Shown: positions 54,071 through 58,260 of the stretch, piece after piece
How the letters are laid out: each line of letters starts with the position of its first letter
Numbering within the stretch: the first letter of the stretch is position 1
NCBI GenBank assembly: GCA_035525785.1
Contig: DATLDQ010000130.1
Span: forward strand, 1-58,260
Length of the DNA: 58,260 nucleotides
Direction: 5' to 3'
Source of the DNA: CADEED01 sp035525785
Lineage (GTDB): Bacteria > Pseudomonadota > Gammaproteobacteria > Steroidobacterales > Steroidobacteraceae
Notes under the pieces: model-generated
What the model was told of the DNA's origin: nothing
Database searches by the model: none
What the model saw: only the letters and a program-made list of their open reading frames with translations
Made by a program: the position numbers and the translations under genes

Positions 54071-54811
54071 ATGTTCGGACGCATCGCCAACCTGTTCAAA
54101 GGTTTCCTGTCGCTATTCGTGTCCGGCATCGAACGCCGTAATCCCGAAGCCCTGCTCGAGCTCGAACAGGAGAACCTGCGCAAGCAGGTCGGCCAGTTCA
54201 ACCAGGGGCTGGCGTCGCACGCCGGCCTGTGCGAGCGTCTCATGAGCCAGGTTCGCAAGCTCGAAGCCGAACAGAAAGACCTGCGCGCCAAGACCACGGC
54301 GCATGTTCGCGCCGGCAACAATGCCGCCGCCGGTCAGTACGCGCTGCGCCTGCAGTCGGTCGAGAACCAGCTCACCGAAAACCGCACCCAGCTCGAGCAG
54401 GCGGAGAAGACCTACAAGGATCTCGTGAAGGCCCGCGACGTCGCCGTGCAGACCGCGCGCGCCAAGATCGAAAGCCTCAAGGGCGCCATCAATGACATGC
54501 GCATGAAGCAGGCCATGGCCGAGATCCACGAGATGTCCGCCGGCATGATCACGACCATCGGCGGTGCGGGCGACACGCTCAACCGGCTCGAGACCATGGT
54601 CACCGAAGAGCGCGACAAGGCCGCCGGCCGCGCGCGGGTCGCGCGCGACGCCGTGGACATGTCGCAGGTCGAGATCAAGGAAGCCGAGATGACCGCGCTC
54701 GCCGACCAGGCACTGGCGGACTTCGCGGCGCGCGAAGGTATCACCATCAAGGGCGCGGCCCCGGCGCAGCCGGTCGAGCGCAGCATGGGCGAGGCAGAGA
54801 AGCCCCAGTGA
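54071..54811 (+). CDS. PspA/IM30-family membrane-stress protein
   Basis: A 246-residue protein of almost continuous coiled coil (about residues 25-220), with the N-terminal amphipathic helix MFGRIANLFKGFLSLFVSGI that binds membranes in this ESCRT-III-like family. The segments EQENLRKQVGQFNQGLASHA and AKTTAHVRAGNNAAAGQYAL belong to the hairpin. The ATG at 54071 follows GGGAGGG; 28 upstream in-frame residues are rejected because the amphipathic helix would no longer be N-terminal. No pspF, pspB or pspC is adjacent. Instead it heads an operon with an AAA+ ATPase, a coiled-coil membrane protein and a substrate-binding-type protein. Confidence 0.85.
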   Translation: MFGRIANLFKGFLSLFVSGIERRNPEALLELEQENLRKQVGQFNQGLASHAGLCERLMSQVRKLEAEQKDLRAKTTAHVRAGNNAAAGQYALRLQSVENQLTENRTQLEQAEKTYKDLVKARDVAVQTARAKIESLKGAINDMRMKQAMAEIHEMSAGMITTIGGAGDTLNRLETMVTEERDKAAGRARVARDAVDMSQVEIKEAEMTALADQALADFAAREGITIKGAAPAQPVERSMGEAEKPQ

Positions 54812-54883
54812 TCCCCGCAGCGACCCCCGGCAATCACCACCAGCCGCGGCCCGCCCGGCTGTAGTTAGCTGGACGCCACCTCC

Positions 54884-56542
54884 GTGCCCAACCCGTCACC
54901 GGCCTGGGCGAGCGAACTGGTTCTCGCCTACGAGAGCCGCGCTGCCAATCAGTTCATCCTGTACGGCAATGTCCATGATCGCGTGGCCGTGGCCGACCGG
55001 CTGGTGAACCTCGCCGACTATCTCGAAGACACGCTGCTCAAGAGCTTCGGCGTGGTGCTGTCGTACGACCTCGGCAACGGGCTCACCATCGAACGCGGTG
55101 GCGAGATCGTCGAGAAATGGCAGGGCGCCGAGCTGCGCCGGCAGATCCGCGAGCCGCAGCCGGCCATCAAGTGGATCGGCAGCTACCTGCGCTATCTCGG
55201 CAACCTGCGCACGCTGGGCCTCGCCGACAAGGGCAGCAAGGACCGGCCGCCCCAGGTGGCGGTGATCCTGCGTGACGTGGACCAGTTCGCACCCGCCGAC
55301 GGCTCGGGCTTCGAGCATGGCAGCATCACCAGCATGTTGCGCGCCTGGGCCAGCGACTCGCCGTTCGCCGATCTGCCGTTCACCTCGCTGCTCATCGCCG
55401 ACAACCTCAACGACGTCGAGCCGCTCATCGCGAATTCCGCGAACGCCACGCGCGTGCGCGTGCCGCTGCCTGATACCGCCGCGCTCGAACGCGCGCTCGG
55501 CATCATCCGCAAGCAATCTCCCAGGGCTTTCACCGACGACGCCGACCTGGCGCAGATCGCGGGCGCGCTGGCTGGCGTCACCGTCTCCAGCATGGACAAC
55601 CTGGCGCGCATCCGGCATCACGAGAGCCGCCCGCTCGGCGACGCCGACCTGTCGCGGCTCAAGAAAGAGCTCGTGGAGCGTGACTCCGCCGGGCTCGTGG
55701 AATTCATCGAGGCGAAACGCACGCTCGATGACTACCACGGACAGGACGCACTCAAGCGCTGGCTGCGCCAGGACATCGCGCTATGGCGCGCCGGCGATCT
55801 CAAGGCGCTGCCCATGGGCTATCTACTCTGCGGCCCGGTGGGCACCGGCAAGACCTTCCTGGTCGAGTGCCTGGCGGGCGAGGCCGGCGTGCCCGTGGTC
55901 AAGCTCAAGAACTTCCGCGACCGGTGGGTGGGCTCTTCCGAAGGCAACCTCGAGAAGATATTCCGGCTGATCCGCGCGCTCGGCCGCTGCATGGTGTTCA
56001 TCGACGAGGCCGACCAGACGCTGGGCAAGCGCGACTCGGGTTCCGGCGACTCCGGCCTCTCGGGCCGCATCTATTCGATGATCGCGCAGGAGATGTCGGA
56101 TGGCGGCAACCGCGGCCGCGTGCTGTGGCTGCTGGCTTCCTCGCGCCCCGATCTCATCGAGGTCGATCTGAAGCGCCCCGGCCGCGTCGACGTGAAGGTG
56201 CCGCTGCTGCCCACGAGCACCACTGCCGAGAGCGCGCAGCTCATCGCGTTGCTCGCCAGGCGTTACGGCCTCGAACTCACGCCCGACGATCTGACGCGTC
56301 TCGGGCCGAAGATGCCCACCCTGCTCACGCCCGGCGCGGCCGAGGCGCTCGTCGTGAAAGCCTACCGGCATTCGAAGACCGCGCACGTCATGGGCGGCGA
56401 AGCGCTCGAGGCGAGCCTCGTCGGCTATCAGAACCCCGTGCCCGCGGACGTGCTCGACTTCCAGATGCGCATCGCCGTGCGCGAAGCCACCGACCTCGGG
56501 TTCGTGCCGCCGGCCTTCCGCGGCCTTGCGTCGCCGACATGA
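54884..56542 (+). CDS. AAA+ ATPase with a degenerate first AAA-like half
   Basis: A 552-residue ATPase. The second half (about 290-550) is a classical AAA module: GPVGTGKT at 317-324 (Walker A), MVFIDEAD with Asp374/Glu375 (Walker B), LLASSRPDLIEVDLKRPGR with the sensor-1 and arginine-finger region. The first half (about 1-250) looks like an AAA core without Walker A, with VAVILRDVDQF in the Walker B position. GTG at 54884 is the start, 72 nt after the pspA-like stop. Its stop overlaps the next start (ATGA). The likely job is remodelling of the PspA-like polymer or a membrane complex, as Vps4 does for ESCRT-III; that is inference. Confidence 0.85.
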   Translation: MPNPSPAWASELVLAYESRAANQFILYGNVHDRVAVADRLVNLADYLEDTLLKSFGVVLSYDLGNGLTIERGGEIVEKWQGAELRRQIREPQPAIKWIGSYLRYLGNLRTLGLADKGSKDRPPQVAVILRDVDQFAPADGSGFEHGSITSMLRAWASDSPFADLPFTSLLIADNLNDVEPLIANSANATRVRVPLPDTAALERALGIIRKQSPRAFTDDADLAQIAGALAGVTVSSMDNLARIRHHESRPLGDADLSRLKKELVERDSAGLVEFIEAKRTLDDYHGQDALKRWLRQDIALWRAGDLKALPMGYLLCGPVGTGKTFLVECLAGEAGVPVVKLKNFRDRWVGSSEGNLEKIFRLIRALGRCMVFIDEADQTLGKRDSGSGDSGLSGRIYSMIAQEMSDGGNRGRVLWLLASSRPDLIEVDLKRPGRVDVKVPLLPTSTTAESAQLIALLARRYGLELTPDDLTRLGPKMPTLLTPGAAEALVVKAYRHSKTAHVMGGEALEASLVGYQNPVPADVLDFQMRIAVREATDLGFVPPAFRGLASPT

Positions 56543-57390
56543 GCAAGGACAAGCCTTCCTACCTGGCCGCGGCTTTCAATGCCCGTCCGTTGGGCATGCC
56601 GGTCCCGCCGAACTGGTTTGGCATCGCGACCTTCGGCCTGCTGGGCGCGCTGGTCAATCCGGGCCTGTGGCTCATCGGCCTCGGGATCGAGGGCCTCTAT
56701 CTATGGTCGCTGTCGCGCAACGAGCGCTTCCGCAATACCGTCGACGCGGCCGCGGGAGTGAACGACAGCACCTCGCGCTACGAGACATTGCTTGCGCACC
56801 TCGACAGTGCCGCGCAGTCCCAGCAGTACGACATCGAGCGCGAGGCCACGGAGATCGTCGGCCTGCTGCAGCGGTCCGACGCGATGGGTTCGCAGATCGG
56901 TGACGTGCGGCAGATGGCCTGGCTTCACCTGCGGATGCTGGCCGCGCGCTCGTCGATCCAGGAAGTGGTCGCAGTGGCCGAGCGCGAGCGCAAGAAGCTC
57001 GACGAACAGGAACGCAGTTGCCGCGCGCGCATCGCCGAGGCCGACACGGACGAGGAGCTGCGCCGCAGTCTCGAGCAGCAGCTCGCGGTCATCGAATCGC
57101 GCCACCAGGCTCATGCCGATGCCGAGCGCCGGCTCGAACTTCTCGACGCCGAGCTCAATCGCCTGCGCCAGCAGGTGTCGCTGGTGCGCGAGCAGGCGCT
57201 GCTCGCCACCGACGAGAACAGCATCGCGCATTCACTCGACGCACTCAGCGCCTCGCTCAACGAAGCCAATCGCTGGCTCAAGGATCAGCGTGAGCTCTTC
57301 GCGGGGCTGGACCCTTTCAACGACGAGCCGCCGCCCGCCGAACTGATGGCAGCGCGGCGCACGCAGAAGCGCGCCAAGATTTCCGAATAG
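56539..57390 (+). CDS. Membrane-anchored coiled-coil protein of the PspA/AAA operon
   Basis: A 283-residue protein. A short N-terminal cytoplasmic part (YLAAAFNARPLGMPVPP) is followed by a hydrophobic hairpin at about residues 26-54 (WFGIATFGLLGALV; PGLWLIGLGIEGLYLW). A long coiled coil covers about 115-255 (EVVAVAERERKKLDEQERSC; LELLDAELNRLRQQVSLVRE). I do not recognise a named family. Its ATG overlaps the AAA stop, so it is made together with the ATPase and probably tethers it, or the PspA-like protein, to the inner membrane. Confidence 0.8.
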   Translation: MSKDKPSYLAAAFNARPLGMPVPPNWFGIATFGLLGALVNPGLWLIGLGIEGLYLWSLSRNERFRNTVDAAAGVNDSTSRYETLLAHLDSAAQSQQYDIEREATEIVGLLQRSDAMGSQIGDVRQMAWLHLRMLAARSSIQEVVAVAERERKKLDEQERSCRARIAEADTDEELRRSLEQQLAVIESRHQAHADAERRLELLDAELNRLRQQVSLVREQALLATDENSIAHSLDALSASLNEANRWLKDQRELFAGLDPFNDEPPPAELMAARRTQKRAKISE

Positions 57391-57435
57391 CCTTTTTTTC
57401 CCCGAAGACAATCCTGAGATTAAGGAGAGCCGATC

Positions 57436-58260
57436 ATGACTTCTCGCCATCATTCACGCGGCAGCGCCGCCGGCAACATCATCACGCTGGTGCTGTTGTT
57501 GGGCGTCGTCGGCCTCGGCGCCTGGTTGTGGCTGGGCAAGAAGTCCGGATCGGCTTCCGAGCCCCAGACGCAGGCGCAGCCGGGCGGTCAGGAATCCGGC
57601 AAGAAAGCCGAGACCGGCGTCGCGGCGCCCGAGGGTGAGGCGCCCGCGCCCATCGAACCCGTCGTGGGCACGCCCACGCTCGAGATGGCGAACGCCTACG
57701 TCCCCAAGGACAACACCATCCGCATCGACATCAGCGAGTACGCGGGCTATGGCGGTCTCATCGTCGCCAACGGCGGCCTCGAGCCCAACGAGAACTCGGT
57801 GTTCGCCAAGCAATATGGCTTCAAGGTGCAGATCTCGGTCAGCGAGGATGAAACCTGGTCGGCGCTCAACAACGGCAAGCTCGCCGCGACCGCGACGACG
57901 ACCGATGCCCTCGCCGTGCTCGGCCGCCAGTTCGACGCGGTGATCCCGGTGCAGATCGGCTATTCGCGCGGCGCCGACATGGTGGTCGTGGACAAGGGCA
58001 TCCCCTCGGTCAACGCGTTGGCCGGCAAGACGCTCGCCGCCTCGCAGTTCAACGAGAGCGAGTTCTTCATCCGCTACCTGGCCTCCGAGGCCGGCGTGCC
58101 GGTGAAGGTGCTGCGCGATCTCGACGCGCGCCCCGGCGAAGGCGAACTCGGCCTGGTGTTCTACGAGGATGCCCTCGTCGCCTGCGACGCGTACGAGGTG
58201 GAACTGGCGCAGGCCGCGCCCCGCCTCAATGGCTGCGTGGGCTGGACGCCGCGCACCGAG
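57436..58260 (+). CDS. Membrane-anchored substrate-binding-like protein, 3' end outside the window
   Basis: The first 275 codons are present with no stop before the window ends. An N-terminal membrane anchor (IITLVLLLGVVGLGAWLWLG, about residues 15-34) is followed by a Pro/Glu/Ala-rich linker (to about 77) and a periplasmic domain. That domain reads like an ABC/NMT1-type substrate-binding fold (TIRIDISEYAGYGGLIVANG, LGRQFDAVIPVQIGYSRGAD, GKTLAASQFNESEFFIRYLA). AAGGAG lies 5-8 nt upstream of the ATG. It follows the coiled-coil gene by 45 nt and should be co-transcribed. A sensor for a ligand or envelope state feeding the PspA/AAA proteins is a possible role; the C-terminus, which may carry an OmpA-like or other domain, is not visible. 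Confidence 0.82.
   Translation, partial: MTSRHHSRGSAAGNIITLVLLLGVVGLGAWLWLGKKSGSASEPQTQAQPGGQESGKKAETGVAAPEGEAPAPIEPVVGTPTLEMANAYVPKDNTIRIDISEYAGYGGLIVANGGLEPNENSVFAKQYGFKVQISVSEDETWSALNNGKLAATATTTDALAVLGRQFDAVIPVQIGYSRGADMVVVDKGIPSVNALAGKTLAASQFNESEFFIRYLASEAGVPVKVLRDLDARPGEGELGLVFYEDALVACDAYEVELAQAAPRLNGCVGWTPRTE

Noticed and set aside
57391..57435. Intrinsic terminator before the last gene
   Set aside because: A run of seven T follows the coiled-coil stop, but no stable stem precedes it, and the next gene has a good ribosome site in the same operon.

Overview
The window is high-GC DNA from a single chromosome, packed with genes on both strands and with strong G/C preference at third codon positions. 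Large TonB-dependent receptors of the Xanthomonas/Caulobacter type, an Entner-Doudoroff operon, soluble transhydrogenase, PspA and a GlpP/FucP-type sugar permease point to a free-living, polymer-degrading gammaproteobacterium of the Xanthomonadales/Steroidobacterales kind. That placement is inference from gene content only. No rRNA, tRNA, CRISPR array, phage or complete insertion sequence was seen.

Region 1 (1-14.4 kb) is catabolism and housekeeping. Divergent leucine-degradation genes (methylcrotonyl-CoA carboxylase beta subunit, isovaleryl-CoA dehydrogenase) come with a GntR regulator and a matching operator. They are followed by an exported S9 peptidase with the remnant of a second copy, a Tat-exported Gfo/Idh/MocA oxidoreductase, a Tat lipoprotein archaemetzincin, a TPR protein, a Rieske oxygenase, an amino-acid permease, the glutathione-dependent formaldehyde pair and a methyltransferase.

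Region 2 (14.4-41.4 kb) is a large carbohydrate-utilisation locus. It holds glk-zwf-edd, a LacI regulator with two candidate operators, two flavin-dependent halogenase-like genes behind a TonB receptor, and a second operon of halogenase-like protein, ROK fructokinase, ROK repressor, sugar permease and AGE-type epimerase/isomerase. Facing these are a GH3 lipoprotein, an SGNH esterase with an MFS sugar porter, and a GH2 enzyme. Together they can be read as outer-membrane uptake, hydrolysis and deacetylation of a beta-mannan or glucomannan-like glycan, then mannose to fructose to fructose 6-phosphate, with glucose entering the Entner-Doudoroff route. This substrate is inference.

Region 3 (41.4-46.2 kb) has an ECF42-type sigma factor with its DGPF partner and a well-matched ECF42 promoter, a VOC protein, and an HDOD protein translationally coupled to soluble transhydrogenase. 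Region 4 (46.2-53.9 kb) has an unrecognised secreted Ser/Thr-rich protein and an operon of M20 peptidase, TPR-sulfotransferase and a second TonB receptor. Region 5 (54.0 kb to the end) is a PspA, AAA+ ATPase, coiled-coil membrane protein and membrane-anchored substrate-binding protein operon that runs off the window.

The most notable signals are: a REP-like palindrome translated in frame inside mccB; a halogenase homologue lacking both catalytic residues; the secreted protein with two amphipathic Ser/Thr segments; the PspA/AAA operon; four genes with a -10 box exactly 6 nt before the start codon; and an over-represented octamer TTGTTAGG.
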